64,000 nucleotides of DNA, taken from assembly GCA_003331605.1 (NCBI GenBank), contig QOPD01000003.1:31128-95127 (forward strand), written 5' to 3'. Source of the stretch: SAR86 cluster bacterium (lineage in GTDB: Bacteria > Pseudomonadota > Gammaproteobacteria > Magnimaribacterales > TMED112). The notes under the pieces were generated by a model. It ran no database searches, was not told the DNA's origin, and saw only the letters and a program-made list of their open reading frames with translations. The position numbers and the translations under genes were made by a program. Shown piece after piece: positions 19,966 through 30,211 of this stretch (position 1 is its first letter; every line of letters begins with the position of its first letter).

Positions 19966-20400
19966 ATGAATATAAAAGTATATACAGATGGTGCCTGTAG
20001 ACGCAATCCTGGTCCAGGAGGTTGGGGCGTTTATATCATTAATGGCAATCAAACAGAGGAACTTTACGCTGGTGACCCTTCTACAACCAACAATAAAATG
20101 GAAATGCAGGCTGCAATCAGCGCCCTAATGCATTTAAAGAACACCAACTCATCTATAGAGCTTTACACAGATTCAAACTATTTAAGACAGGGCATAACAG
20201 AATGGATCTATAATTGGAAAAAAAATAACTGGCGCACTTCATCCAAGAAGCCGGTGGCTAATAGGGAATTATGGATTGAACTGGATAAGCTTAACAGTCA
20301 GATGAACGTAAATTGGAATTGGGTTAAAGGACATGCAGGTGATCCAGGCAATGAAAAAGCGGATGAATTAGCAAACAAAGGAGCAGATAGTGTCAGCTAG
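19966..20400 (+). CDS. rnhA: Ribonuclease HI
   Basis: VYTDGACRRNPGPGGWGVYI, NNKMEMQAAISAL, YTDSNYLRQGITEWI, KGHAGDPGNEKADELA. Confidence 0.96.
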   Translation: MNIKVYTDGACRRNPGPGGWGVYIINGNQTEELYAGDPSTTNNKMEMQAAISALMHLKNTNSSIELYTDSNYLRQGITEWIYNWKKNNWRTSSKKPVANRELWIELDKLNSQMNVNWNWVKGHAGDPGNEKADELANKGADSVS

Positions 20401-21088
20401 GATAGTAACTTTTGATACAGAAACAACAGGACTCGACTACAAGTCTGGTGATAGAGTTATTGAGATTGGATTGGTTGAAATTATTGGCAGAGAAAAAAGT
20501 AAGAAAACTTTTCAGACATACTTAAACCCTGAAGGAAAAGAAATTAGCGAAGGAGCTAAAGCCATTACAAATATTTCCGATAGTGACTTAGTAAATGCAC
20601 CAAAGTTTGCAGAAGTGGTAGATGATTTTATTGATTTCATCAAAGGTGCTGAGGTAGTTATTCATAATGCAGAATTCGATGTTGGCTTCATTAACAATGA
20701 GTTAAAAATCATTGGCCACTCTATCAAAGACATTAGAGATATTTGTACAGTTTTTGATACATTAATTCATGCTAGGAAGGTTTATCCAGGTCAAAAGAAT
20801 TCTCTTGACGCGCTATCAAATAGATTGGATGTAATTGGTTACGATAGACAATTTCATGGCGCATTGCTCGATGCGCAGATATTGGCAGATGTTTACTTAA
20901 ATCTAACTGGTGGACAAGTGAAGCTTGAGTTAAGCTCTGAACATAAAGAAGTTGAGAATAATATATCTACAGATACAGACATAAAATTTAATGTCAAAAA
21001 ATTTACAGCGAAAGGTGAGGATCTATCTAGTCATCAAAAAATATTATTGGCAATGTCAGAAAAGAGTGGGGAGAAAATAAATTGGTAA
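20390..21088 (+). CDS. dnaQ: DNA polymerase III epsilon subunit
   Basis: FDTETTGLDYKSGDRVIEIG, HNAEFDVGFINNEL, HGALLDAQILADVYL; follows rnhA. Confidence 0.93.
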   Translation: MSARIVTFDTETTGLDYKSGDRVIEIGLVEIIGREKSKKTFQTYLNPEGKEISEGAKAITNISDSDLVNAPKFAEVVDDFIDFIKGAEVVIHNAEFDVGFINNELKIIGHSIKDIRDICTVFDTLIHARKVYPGQKNSLDALSNRLDVIGYDRQFHGALLDAQILADVYLNLTGGQVKLELSSEHKEVENNISTDTDIKFNVKKFTAKGEDLSSHQKILLAMSEKSGEKINW

Positions 21089-22473
21089 AAACAAGGTTTG
21101 CTCCTAGCCCAACAGGTTATTTGCATATAGGAGGTGTCAGAACAGCTCTCTTTAATTATATTTATGCTAGAAAGTACAAAGGGCAATTTCTTGTCAGAAT
21201 TGAAGATACCGATGCCGAACGCTCGAAAGAGGAATTCGTTACTGCAATACTTGATGGATTGGATTGGCTAAATCTGTCTCCAGATGTAGAACCAATCAAA
21301 CAAAGCACAAGGTATGGCATCTATAAAAAGAATGCCCTTGAACTCCTTAACAATGGTTCAGCTTACAGATGTAATTGTTCACAGGAAAGGCTAGCAAATT
21401 TAAGAGCGGAGCAAGAAAAAAATGGATTAAAGCCAAGCTACGACGGGTTCTGTCGAGATAAGAGTATTGAAGATATTAATTCAGCTATAAGAATTAAATC
21501 TCCCAAAGAAGGGGAAACTATAGTAAATGATGAGGTTTATGGAACAATTCATTTTCCGAACAAAGAGCTTGATGATCTGATTATTCTGAGAAGTGATGGC
21601 TCACCAACCTATCATTTTTGTAATGTCATTGATGATAATGAGCAAGGGGTAACCCATGTGATCCGTGGAGAGGATCATCTACCAAACACACCTAGACAAA
21701 TTCAAATAGTAAATGCACTTGGTTACAAGGGTTTTAGTTATGCCCATTTGCCACTAGTTTTAGGGGAAGATAGAAAGAGACTATCAAAAAGACATGCAGC
21801 AACTGATTTAATGACATACAAACAACAAGGTTATTTGCCAGATGCTCTAAAGAATATGCTGATACGATTGGGCTGGTCCAAAGTTGAGCAAGAAGTTTTT
21901 GCTATATCTGAAATATTAGACAGCTTTAACCTTACAGACATACAAAGGGCCGGAGCAGTATTTGATATTGGTAGGTTAAATTTTATCAATCAAGAACATC
22001 TAGCTTTAAAGAACGACGTTGAATTGTTGCATTTAATTAAACCTTTTGCAGATAAAATTGATTTGGATCTTGATTCCCATCACGACCCTAAAAGGCTCAT
22101 AAGGCTATGCGTGGGAAGTGGTAATAATCTAGAAGAGATTGCACATTTTCTAATACCATTTGTTAGAAACTATGATGAGTATTCAGATGATTGTTATGAA
22201 AAATTTTTAATTGGATCAGAAAAAGTTTTAGATTTTTTTAATACTCAAATTAGCACATTAGATGAATGGAGCGAGACAGCAATCAATGAGGTTATTGATA
22301 GAGCTAAAACAGAGTTAGATTTACCAATGCCAAAAATAGGTATGCCCATGCGTGCTGCATTGCTTGGTAGAACCAAATCCCCACCGCTTGATGCAACCAT
22401 CTACTTATTAAAAAAAGAACAGGTGTTAGAGAGAATTGCTCAGACTCTTAAAAAAATTACTGCTGAATGCTAA
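21082..22473 (+). CDS. gltX: Glutamyl-tRNA synthetase
   Basis: TRFAPSPTGYLHIGGVRTALFN (HIGH), RIEDTDAERS, KRLSKRH (KMSKS-like). Confidence 0.96.
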   Translation: MVKTRFAPSPTGYLHIGGVRTALFNYIYARKYKGQFLVRIEDTDAERSKEEFVTAILDGLDWLNLSPDVEPIKQSTRYGIYKKNALELLNNGSAYRCNCSQERLANLRAEQEKNGLKPSYDGFCRDKSIEDINSAIRIKSPKEGETIVNDEVYGTIHFPNKELDDLIILRSDGSPTYHFCNVIDDNEQGVTHVIRGEDHLPNTPRQIQIVNALGYKGFSYAHLPLVLGEDRKRLSKRHAATDLMTYKQQGYLPDALKNMLIRLGWSKVEQEVFAISEILDSFNLTDIQRAGAVFDIGRLNFINQEHLALKNDVELLHLIKPFADKIDLDLDSHHDPKRLIRLCVGSGNNLEEIAHFLIPFVRNYDEYSDDCYEKFLIGSEKVLDFFNTQISTLDEWSETAINEVIDRAKTELDLPMPKIGMPMRAALLGRTKSPPLDATIYLLKKEQVLERIAQTLKKITAEC

Positions 22474-24160
22474 CTTTTGCATTTGGTCTTCTAAGATCAG
22501 CGTAGCCATAGTTTTTTCCATCGATAACGTGAATGCTTTGTGTGCTACCAATGGTGTCAGAGATTTCTATCGTATGGCCATATAAAGTTAAGATTCTTTT
22601 CGTGTCCTCGTTGATTGTTTTTTCAATCAGCAGATTATTATTTTGTGAGTCTTGGTGAATTCTTGGTGTCATGGTTGCCTCACCTATATCCAAATTAAAA
22701 TCCAAAACATTTAAAACAACCTGTAGGTTTATATTTGGGATTTGCGACCCACCTGGAGATCCAGTTATTAATTTAATTTCATTGTTTTTATCAAAGATAA
22801 TTAATGGTGCCATAGTGCTCATAGGTCTTTTGAAAGGCTCTAATTTATTGGCTGGGGAGCTGCTTCTTCGTAAAGAATCATTTCTACCATATTCATGAGC
22901 AAAGTTGTTCATTTGATTGTTGCCCAATATACCTGTACCTTCAATAGTTACTCCTGATCCAAAAGAGTAGCCAAGCGTATAAGTGACTGATACTGCATTT
23001 CCTTCTTCATCAATAATTGAATAATGAGTGGTATCCTTAGATTCAACATATTTCTTATCTAGGTCGTGCGTTCTGGAGGTTAATTTATCTACGTTGGTTG
23101 CACGTTTAAGTTTAATATTTTTACTTTTGAGCTTGGCATATTCTTTCGAGAGTAACTTTTCCATAGGTATTTCATTAAATCTTGGGTCACCAATATATTT
23201 TGATCTACTCTGCTGGCCATATTTCATAGCTTCAGCAAGTAGATGAGTATATTTAGCTGAGTTTGGTTGAAAATTTGTTAAGTCAAAATTTTCAAGTACA
23301 TTCAAGGAAGTTAATATTGCAACACCACCACCACTTGGAGCTCCCATGGTGAATATCTTGTTGTCGCGATATTCTATGGATATAGGCTCAGTAAATTCAA
23401 CTTTATATTGCTCAAGATCAGGTTTTCTTATCAAACCTCCATTAGCAATCATTGCTTGCTCTATCTTTTCTGCAGTTTCACCTTTGTAAAACCCATCTCT
23501 ACCATTCTTTTGAATTAGTTCTAAGGTTCTTATTAAATCTTCATTAAATATTTTTCCTCCTATGACGGCTTTATCATTTAAATATATGTTTTTTGATTCA
23601 TCATCTAGCGTAAGAAACTCAGTATCTTGCATCGCCCAATATAGGTCTTGAGTGATAGGCACACCTGCATTAAGCAAGTCTATCGTAGGCTGAATAAGTT
23701 GAACTAATGGCATGGAGCCATAGGTTTCATGAGCTTTAATTAATCCTGCAACCGTACCTGGGACAGCAATTGCCTTATAACTCCTTCTTGTTTGATTGTA
23801 ATCGTGAGTATTTAACGACTTATCTAAGTATACTTCAGGGCTAGCCAATTCTGGCGCCATAGATCTGAAATCTAGAGCGACTGTGACGTCATTTTTGGCA
23901 TCGTAGATCAACATAAAGCCACCACCACCAATATTACCTGCTCTAGGGAGGGTTGCTGTCAATGAAAAACCAACGGCCACTGCAGCATCAATTGCGTTGC
24001 CTCCTTGTGAAAGTATGTCAGCGCCAATATCAGACGATAGGTAGTTTTGTGAAACTACCATTCCTTTGTCAGATTGAGTTGGGTGGTAGGGGTGTGGATA
24101 ATCTAAATAGCTAGCTGTAAAAACATTAAAAGAAAGAAACAGAACAAGTGCTAACCTCAT
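22457..24160 (-). CDS. ggt: Gamma-glutamyltransferase
   Basis: GGNAIDAAVAVGFSLT, GNIGGGGFM, DTTHYSIIDEEGNAVSVTYTLG, SSPANKLEPFKRPMSTMAP. Confidence 0.93.
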   Translation of the reverse strand: MRLALVLFLSFNVFTASYLDYPHPYHPTQSDKGMVVSQNYLSSDIGADILSQGGNAIDAAVAVGFSLTATLPRAGNIGGGGFMLIYDAKNDVTVALDFRSMAPELASPEVYLDKSLNTHDYNQTRRSYKAIAVPGTVAGLIKAHETYGSMPLVQLIQPTIDLLNAGVPITQDLYWAMQDTEFLTLDDESKNIYLNDKAVIGGKIFNEDLIRTLELIQKNGRDGFYKGETAEKIEQAMIANGGLIRKPDLEQYKVEFTEPISIEYRDNKIFTMGAPSGGGVAILTSLNVLENFDLTNFQPNSAKYTHLLAEAMKYGQQSRSKYIGDPRFNEIPMEKLLSKEYAKLKSKNIKLKRATNVDKLTSRTHDLDKKYVESKDTTHYSIIDEEGNAVSVTYTLGYSFGSGVTIEGTGILGNNQMNNFAHEYGRNDSLRRSSSPANKLEPFKRPMSTMAPLIIFDKNNEIKLITGSPGGSQIPNINLQVVLNVLDFNLDIGEATMTPRIHQDSQNNNLLIEKTINEDTKRILTLYGHTIEISDTIGSTQSIHVIDGKNYGYADLRRPNAKVSIQQ

Positions 24161-25620
24161 CAGTTAATTATGGCTGGTAAGGCATAGGTTGCAAACAATG
24201 TTACTACAACGATGCCAGCAATATTGATATAAAAACCAGCTTTAATCATATCAGCAATTTTAAATTTTTCAGATCCATAGACTATAGCATTTGGTGGTGT
24301 AGCCACTGGCAGCATAAACGCACAGCTGGCTGCTAATGCTACTGGTATCGCTAGCTGAGCTTTATCAAAACCTAAACCTAAAGCAATGGCGAACATGATT
24401 GGCACAAAAGTTGCTGTTGTGGCTTGGTTGGAGGTGACCTCGGTAAGAAATACGATCAACGTAACAATAATGAATATTAAAAATAAGGGATTGACATCAC
24501 TGAATACTGAAAAAACTGAGCCAATCCAATCTCCCAGACCAGTTGCTTTAATTTGTGCTGCTATTGATAAGCCACCACCAAAGAGAATGAGAATTCCCCA
24601 GGGTAAATTTTTGGTGGCGCTCCATTCAAGCAGACCTGCGCCTTTTGCTGATGGAGTAATGAATAGTGCTAATGCTGCAATGATCGCAATACCATAATCG
24701 GTTAGACCTTCCAGTCCAGGTACCATTATTAATATTTTCCTAAAAATCCATGCGAAAGCTGTGCAGCAGAAAATAATAAATACTCGACGTTCGTCTTCTG
24801 ACACTTTACCAAGTTTGGCATACATATTTTGGAGTTCTTTCTTGGTTTCATTGGTGCCTGATATATTGGTTGGGAAGGCAACATTGGTTAATAACCACCA
24901 GCCTATGAAAAGCATAATGAAAGATATCGGTGTAGCGAGCAGCATCCAATCTAAAAATCCGACTTCAATCCCTTCATCTAGTAGCAAACCAACAACCAGC
25001 ACATTAGGCCCTGTGCCAACTATGGTTGCCATACCACCAATGGTTGCTGCGTAAGCTATCCCAAGCAGTAAGGCCGTTTGAAAATTATTGAACTGGAGTA
25101 TCGACTCTTGATTGGTTGTTGTTTGAACCACAGTGGCCACAGCCAAAGCAATTGGCAAAAGCATAAGTGTGGTTGATGTATTGAAAATCCACATGCTCAG
25201 CAAGCCGCTGACCAACATAAAGCCACCTATTAAGTATTTTGAATCTGTACCCACTAACAGCAGCATCTTTAGAGCCATCCGTTTGTGTAGATTTACCTTC
25301 TCTATCGCTAAAGCAAGGATAAACCCACCTAGAAATAGAAATATATTGGCGTGTGCGTAAGGATTCGCTGCCAATTGAAAGGCATCTTTTGATGGAATAT
25401 CACCAAATACACCCAATAATGGAAAAAGCGCTAAGGGGAGGAGGGCAGTTGCCGGTAAAGGAATTGCTTCGGTTGCCCACCATGTTGCCATTAAGACAAC
25501 TACAGCTGCTACGTAGATTGCCTCTTTACTAAGAGAGTCAGTAGCAGGAAGGAATAGAAAAAATAGGAATAAAAAAAAACCAGCCCAAAAACCTATTGTC
25601 TTTGGACTGGTTTGTATCAT
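24160..25620 (-). CDS. SLC13/DASS-family sodium-coupled dicarboxylate/sulfate symporter
   Basis: WWATEAIPLPATALLPL, FLGGFILALAIEK, FLTEVTSNQATTATFVPI, ATPPNAIVYGS. Confidence 0.9.
   Translation of the reverse strand: MIQTSPKTIGFWAGFFLFLFFLFLPATDSLSKEAIYVAAVVVLMATWWATEAIPLPATALLPLALFPLLGVFGDIPSKDAFQLAANPYAHANIFLFLGGFILALAIEKVNLHKRMALKMLLLVGTDSKYLIGGFMLVSGLLSMWIFNTSTTLMLLPIALAVATVVQTTTNQESILQFNNFQTALLLGIAYAATIGGMATIVGTGPNVLVVGLLLDEGIEVGFLDWMLLATPISFIMLFIGWWLLTNVAFPTNISGTNETKKELQNMYAKLGKVSEDERRVFIIFCCTAFAWIFRKILIMVPGLEGLTDYGIAIIAALALFITPSAKGAGLLEWSATKNLPWGILILFGGGLSIAAQIKATGLGDWIGSVFSVFSDVNPLFLIFIIVTLIVFLTEVTSNQATTATFVPIMFAIALGLGFDKAQLAIPVALAASCAFMLPVATPPNAIVYGSEKFKIADMIKAGFYINIAGIVVVTLFATYALPAIIN
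25571..25612 (-). terminator. Terminator-like hairpin within first codons of the SLC13 gene (downstream of TonB receptor)
   Basis: Minus strand AACCAGTCC...GGGCTGGTT 9-bp stem (one GU), 17-nt loop, T9 tract. Confidence 0.45.
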
Positions 25621-25631
25621 TCTAAGCTAGA

Positions 25632-28583
25632 TTAATATCTAACTCTGAAATCAAAGTAGAAGTCTCTTCTTGTACCTATGTCAAGGTCTCCCATGAAACC
25701 ATATCTATAGTCGGCAAGCGGAGGTCTTCTGTCATGAAGGTTATTGACACCAAATCTCATTCTGACGTCGTTAGCATTGAGCTCAAAGTTGTAGTCTAAA
25801 TAAGCATTTAGTCTCTTATAAGCTGCAACAGGTCTTAACCCTACATCTGGCTCAAGCACTATACCTCTACCTGTCTCAACAAAACCTAGTGCCCAATTAC
25901 CTTTTTTGAACCTCAAAGTAGTTTTAGTTTTCTTCTTAGGATTCATCTCAATCTGAAGAAGATTACCAAGACCACCAAGTGGATAATCAGCTTCATCAAT
26001 AAGACCTGAATCATAAGCTGCGGTTATCTCGTCAGCCAATCCAGCTGCATCTTGGGATTTCTTTCTTGTGTATGAAATTAAGTGCTTAAGTTCCAATGAA
26101 CCCCAGTCGAAATCTGCATCATATATAAATGCGCCATCCCAACCAGCAACTCTTCTAGGCCCAAGGTTAACATAATTATTGTAAACGCTTGTTGCCTGAC
26201 CGAATGGACATGCAAAACCTAAAGCTTCCATTACTGCGACTTCTTCTTCGTTAGGATCGTCTCTTGTTACAGCACTAAAGCCATCGCAATCACCTTGCAA
26301 TCTTCTAACTAAGTCGATGAGCATTGAGTTCTCTTCACCTAAAAGACCAACCGTTCTGTCTGAAACAATTTCCCAAATATCATACGTCACGGTAAAATCG
26401 TTAAATTGCAAGACGACACCTGCTGTCTCATTAGAAGCCAACTCAGCTTTAAGGTCTCTACTTCCTACAGTGTTTCTAATGACACCATATCTACCATCAC
26501 TATCCCAAAGAGTTGAGGATCCTAATCCCGCAGCTGTAGCTGCTCTATCAATATATACCGCAGCCCAGTCGTATCTAGTGTTAACTCTAGAGACTGTTAG
26601 CTCATTGATTGTGTATAAGTTAGGAGCTCTAAAAGTCTCTTGTGATGATGCTCTGAAAAGAATATTATCAGAGACAGTCCAACCTAGTGCATATCTTGAA
26701 ACGCCTTCACCTTCAAAGTCGTTGTAAGCTTCGTTTCTATATGCAATTTGCAGATCCAATGCTTGTACTGCTGGCACATTCATTTCTGGTGATACCAGAG
26801 GAACACCTAACTCAACAAAATAGGAGTTAACTGTTCTTTTACCATCATTGTCTGGAGTTGGTGAGGAACCAACAACGTTTGATATGAATGGATATGTGTA
26901 ATCTGCTCTTGAACTCAAAGCACCACTGGATGATCTTCTGGTGTAAGTATTAGTTCCATCAAGGTTGGGATCTCTATCATCGAAGAAACTATCGCTACGC
27001 CATTCAACACCTAAAAGCGCACTCACATTACCCGCAGGAACACTAAATAGATCTGGTCTTGAAACCTTAAAGTCAAATGTGTTTAATGTTCTCCCATTGT
27101 TTCTAAATACATTGATTCTTGCGGTATCCATAATTGCTTCTGAAGCTCCTGGTGTAAAGTCATCGTAAGCAGTTGGATCACCATCACTGTCGGGTCTGCC
27201 AAGAACTCCACCACCGTTGAAAGGGTTATAGAGTCCAGATTGTAGCAATGCATCGAACGCGGATGCACTTACCCTGTTATAAATTGTATTATCAGAAAGT
27301 TCTTCATTATAGACATAGGCTGTATCGTAATCCCAGCCAGATGAAAGCTCTCCTCTGAAACCTAGCACAACTCTTAAATTCGATTTTTCACTATGAACAA
27401 CTCTAGGTCCAAAGTCATTCAATCTATAGTTATCAAGCTGCAATGTTTTCCCAGTGAAGTTATTAGGATGGCTTGCTGGCACAACAAATTTTTGTGCTGT
27501 CAATGGACTTGCTTGCTCTCTATCAGAGGTGTAGTCTGAATCGTAATAACCGAATTCCATAAACATTTCGTGACCGTTGTCTAATTCGGAGTTAACAAAA
27601 GTAAATACATTTCTTCTCTCCAATGCACCCAAATAATCCTTATCTGCGTACCAGTTGAATAGTATATTGCCTGCAGAATCGCTGGCTGCACAAACACCAT
27701 CACTAAGCTGTAATATACATCTTGGATCGGTCCCAGGGTAGATGATAAATTCGCCGGAGCTGTCTGTATAATCTGCTCTTCCTGACATATCAAATTGTGC
27801 CCATGGTGAATTACCTGAGCAGTCTGTTCTGCCACCTAAAGAAGCATCGAAAACATTCCGATCACAAAAACCCATTACCTCGTCTTCAGAAGCTCTAATT
27901 CTATCTCTATCGTAAAAAGATGCATATGTAGATACATTTGTTTTGCCAAAATCTTGGCCCCACTTCAAGGTAACTGTGTGATCATCTCTGTTGTAGTGTT
28001 CAAAGTTTTTGTATCTGACTCTCATTTCGAAGCCTTCGAAATTTGTGTCTAGGACGTTATTAACTACTGAAGCCACAGCTTCCGAACCATATATAGCGGC
28101 AGCACCATCACGAAGAATTTCAACTCTATCTAGAAGGCCTAGCGGCAAGATTTGAGTGTTAACACTTTCTACTGGCACAAAACTTCCACCAATTTCTTCA
28201 GTCTGGTAACTTGCACCTGATACTAATCTTCTGCCATTAAGAAGTACGAGAGTATTACCGGTACCTAAAGATCTGATATCGAATGATCCAACATCACCTC
28301 TTGCACCGTTAATTCCTCCTGTGTCACCGGTTTCACCAAATTGGTTAATTCCTTGTTCAGGTAAGCTTGCTAGCAGGTCATCACCAGAATCGACACCAAG
28401 GTCTTCGATGTCTTCAGCTGAGATTACAGTTACAGGAAGTGCTTCATTGATTTTGGCACCCTTGATCTGTGTACCAACTATTACAACTTCCTCTACGTCG
28501 TTTTCACCACCTGATTCTTGAGCGTTAAATGCTAAAGAAAAAGACAGCAATATTAAAATTAAATACTTAATTTTTGAAATCAT
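25632..28583 (-). CDS. TonB-dependent receptor
   Basis: Start MISKIKYLILILL with SD gaggggg; VEEVVIVGTQIKG, NTLVLLNGRRLVSG, VEILRDGAAAIYGSEAVASVVN, C-terminal DFRVRY. Confidence 0.94.
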   Translation of the reverse strand: MISKIKYLILILLSFSLAFNAQESGGENDVEEVVIVGTQIKGAKINEALPVTVISAEDIEDLGVDSGDDLLASLPEQGINQFGETGDTGGINGARGDVGSFDIRSLGTGNTLVLLNGRRLVSGASYQTEEIGGSFVPVESVNTQILPLGLLDRVEILRDGAAAIYGSEAVASVVNNVLDTNFEGFEMRVRYKNFEHYNRDDHTVTLKWGQDFGKTNVSTYASFYDRDRIRASEDEVMGFCDRNVFDASLGGRTDCSGNSPWAQFDMSGRADYTDSSGEFIIYPGTDPRCILQLSDGVCAASDSAGNILFNWYADKDYLGALERRNVFTFVNSELDNGHEMFMEFGYYDSDYTSDREQASPLTAQKFVVPASHPNNFTGKTLQLDNYRLNDFGPRVVHSEKSNLRVVLGFRGELSSGWDYDTAYVYNEELSDNTIYNRVSASAFDALLQSGLYNPFNGGGVLGRPDSDGDPTAYDDFTPGASEAIMDTARINVFRNNGRTLNTFDFKVSRPDLFSVPAGNVSALLGVEWRSDSFFDDRDPNLDGTNTYTRRSSSGALSSRADYTYPFISNVVGSSPTPDNDGKRTVNSYFVELGVPLVSPEMNVPAVQALDLQIAYRNEAYNDFEGEGVSRYALGWTVSDNILFRASSQETFRAPNLYTINELTVSRVNTRYDWAAVYIDRAATAAGLGSSTLWDSDGRYGVIRNTVGSRDLKAELASNETAGVVLQFNDFTVTYDIWEIVSDRTVGLLGEENSMLIDLVRRLQGDCDGFSAVTRDDPNEEEVAVMEALGFACPFGQATSVYNNYVNLGPRRVAGWDGAFIYDADFDWGSLELKHLISYTRKKSQDAAGLADEITAAYDSGLIDEADYPLGGLGNLLQIEMNPKKKTKTTLRFKKGNWALGFVETGRGIVLEPDVGLRPVAAYKRLNAYLDYNFELNANDVRMRFGVNNLHDRRPPLADYRYGFMGDLDIGTRRDFYFDFRVRY

Positions 28584-28654
28584 ATTGAGATCCCCCTCAT
28601 TACTTAAACTATTCAACAATAAAAATGGCTATTTATCAAGTTTTTAAACGATTT

Positions 28655-28683
28655 TTGGGGTTTTCAGAAACTTAATTTAGAAT
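28655..28683 (+). promoter_or_regulatory. Candidate promoter for tRNA-Ala
   Basis: TTGGGG, 17-bp spacer, TAGAAT. Confidence 0.4.
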
Positions 28684-28694
28684 AGTTTTTCTTT

Positions 28695-28770
28695 GGGGCC
28701 ATAGCTCAGCTGGGAGAGCGCAACACTGGCAGTGTTGAGGTCAGGGGTTCGATCCCCCTTGGCTCCACCA
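28695..28770 (+). tRNA. tRNA-Ala(GGC), CCA encoded
   Basis: ggggcca...tggctcc acceptor, anticodon GGC in ctggcag loop, ggttcgatcc T arm. Confidence 0.95.
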
Positions 28771-28790
28771 TTTATTTGGTGTATTTAACG

Positions 28791-30164
28791 CTATTCCACA
28801 AATTTTGAAAGCCCTAAGCGGCGCTCTAGGTAGTCAATAATTTTTTCAGCCAAATCAAGCTTAGTGATATTTTCAATGCCTTCTAAACCTGGGGAGCTGT
28901 TGATTTCAAGGACCTTAGGACCTTCTGATGATCGTAAAATGTCGACACCGGCTATATTCAAACCCATAGCTTTAGCTGCCTTTCTAGCAATTGATCTTTC
29001 TTCTTTGGTAATTCTTACTTTTCTAGCTATCCCTCCAGCATGCAGGTTTGACCTGAAATCGTCTTCTGTGGCTGACCTCATCATGCTAGCAACGACTTTG
29101 CCCCCAACTACTAACAGTCTTAGATCTGAGCCTCCAGCGTCTTTAACAAAATCCTGGACAATAAATGGTGCATTTAATCTTTGAAATGCGCTGATAACAC
29201 TAGTTGCAGCTTTTTTTGTTTCTGCCAGAATGACACCTTTCCCTTGAGAGCTTTCTAGCAACTTTACTACCAATGGAGCACCAGTAGTTAGATCAACTAT
29301 GTGTTTGGTATCACGGGGAGAGTTGGCGAAAGCTGTATCTGGCATTGGGATTTGATGCAGAGCCAACATTTGATGAGCTGCTAATTTATCTCTTGATAGA
29401 CCAATTGATGAGGATGAATTAAGACAAAATGTACCTATTGCTTCAAATTGACGCACAACAGCCATACCATAACGAGTTATGGATGAACCTATTCGCGGAA
29501 TAATGACGTCGTAATGAGGTAATGGTTTACCATCGTAGTGGACCTCTGGCTTGTCTGACTCAATATTTAAATAACACCGTTTGGTGTTTAATATTTCACA
29601 AAAATGATCGTATTTTTCAGCAGCTTCAATTAATCTTTGGTTGGAATAGTTATTTGGCTCAAGACTCAATATGCCAATACGTAAGCTTCGTCTGTAATCG
29701 TAATTTTTAGCTTTTTTATAACTATCAAAGCTAAGTTCGCCTTGTAAAAAACTTTTGTCTGCTGATATTTGGTATCCATCCAAAGCATTTCTACCAATGA
29801 TCATCTTGTATTTCATATTCTCTCGATTGGTTAAAGTTATTGGGACAGTTTTTTTAACTCCCCCAATGACAATGTCTGTTTCGATGACGTATCTAAGTTC
29901 AGTTATGCCATTCGATGAAGTGACATTTCGTTGATCAATAATTTTTGCCGAACAAAAAATTGAAAATCTTTCATCCGAAGTAATGGGATTGATGCCAAAA
30001 CGCACCATCTGATTATTTGAGCCGAAAACCTGAATATTGAACGCATGAAGTGCAGATGTTTCAGCACCCGTATCTGTTTTAGCAATTAAGGCGGGTAAAT
30101 TGAGTTTTGGTAAACTTATCCACTCTTCCCAACCAACAAAGTTATTTTTTTTCATCCAATTCAA
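28791..30164 (-). CDS. rimK: Fusion: N-terminal RimB/retropepsin-like (ATP-dependent zinc protease, COG4067-type) domain plus RimK ATP-grasp ligase
   Basis: N-term LPALIAKTDTGAETSALHA plus IGRNALDG; C-term RimK GIGL-like RIGILSLEPNNYSNQRLIEAA, KLLESSQGKGV, GGSDLRLLVVGGKVVASM, VLEINSSPGLEGIE. Confidence 0.88.
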   Translation of the reverse strand: MNWMKKNNFVGWEEWISLPKLNLPALIAKTDTGAETSALHAFNIQVFGSNNQMVRFGINPITSDERFSIFCSAKIIDQRNVTSSNGITELRYVIETDIVIGGVKKTVPITLTNRENMKYKMIIGRNALDGYQISADKSFLQGELSFDSYKKAKNYDYRRSLRIGILSLEPNNYSNQRLIEAAEKYDHFCEILNTKRCYLNIESDKPEVHYDGKPLPHYDVIIPRIGSSITRYGMAVVRQFEAIGTFCLNSSSSIGLSRDKLAAHQMLALHQIPMPDTAFANSPRDTKHIVDLTTGAPLVVKLLESSQGKGVILAETKKAATSVISAFQRLNAPFIVQDFVKDAGGSDLRLLVVGGKVVASMMRSATEDDFRSNLHAGGIARKVRITKEERSIARKAAKAMGLNIAGVDILRSSEGPKVLEINSSPGLEGIENITKLDLAEKIIDYLERRLGLSKFVE

Positions 30165-30211
30165 TTTAATTAGAAGATGGGTATTATATACATAATTAGA
30201 AAAAAAACATT

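Noticed and set aside
24386-25360. Three plus-strand ORFs (103, 97, 75 aa) opposite the SLC13 gene
   Set aside because: Antisense shadow ORFs of a strongly coding membrane protein
26317-26727. 136-aa plus ORF inside the TonB receptor
   Set aside because: Longest antisense shadow, but composition mirrors the receptor codons and no RBS; receptor reading frame is intact
28864-29184. 106-aa plus ORF opposite rimK fusion
   Set aside because: Antisense shadow of the conserved ATP-grasp region
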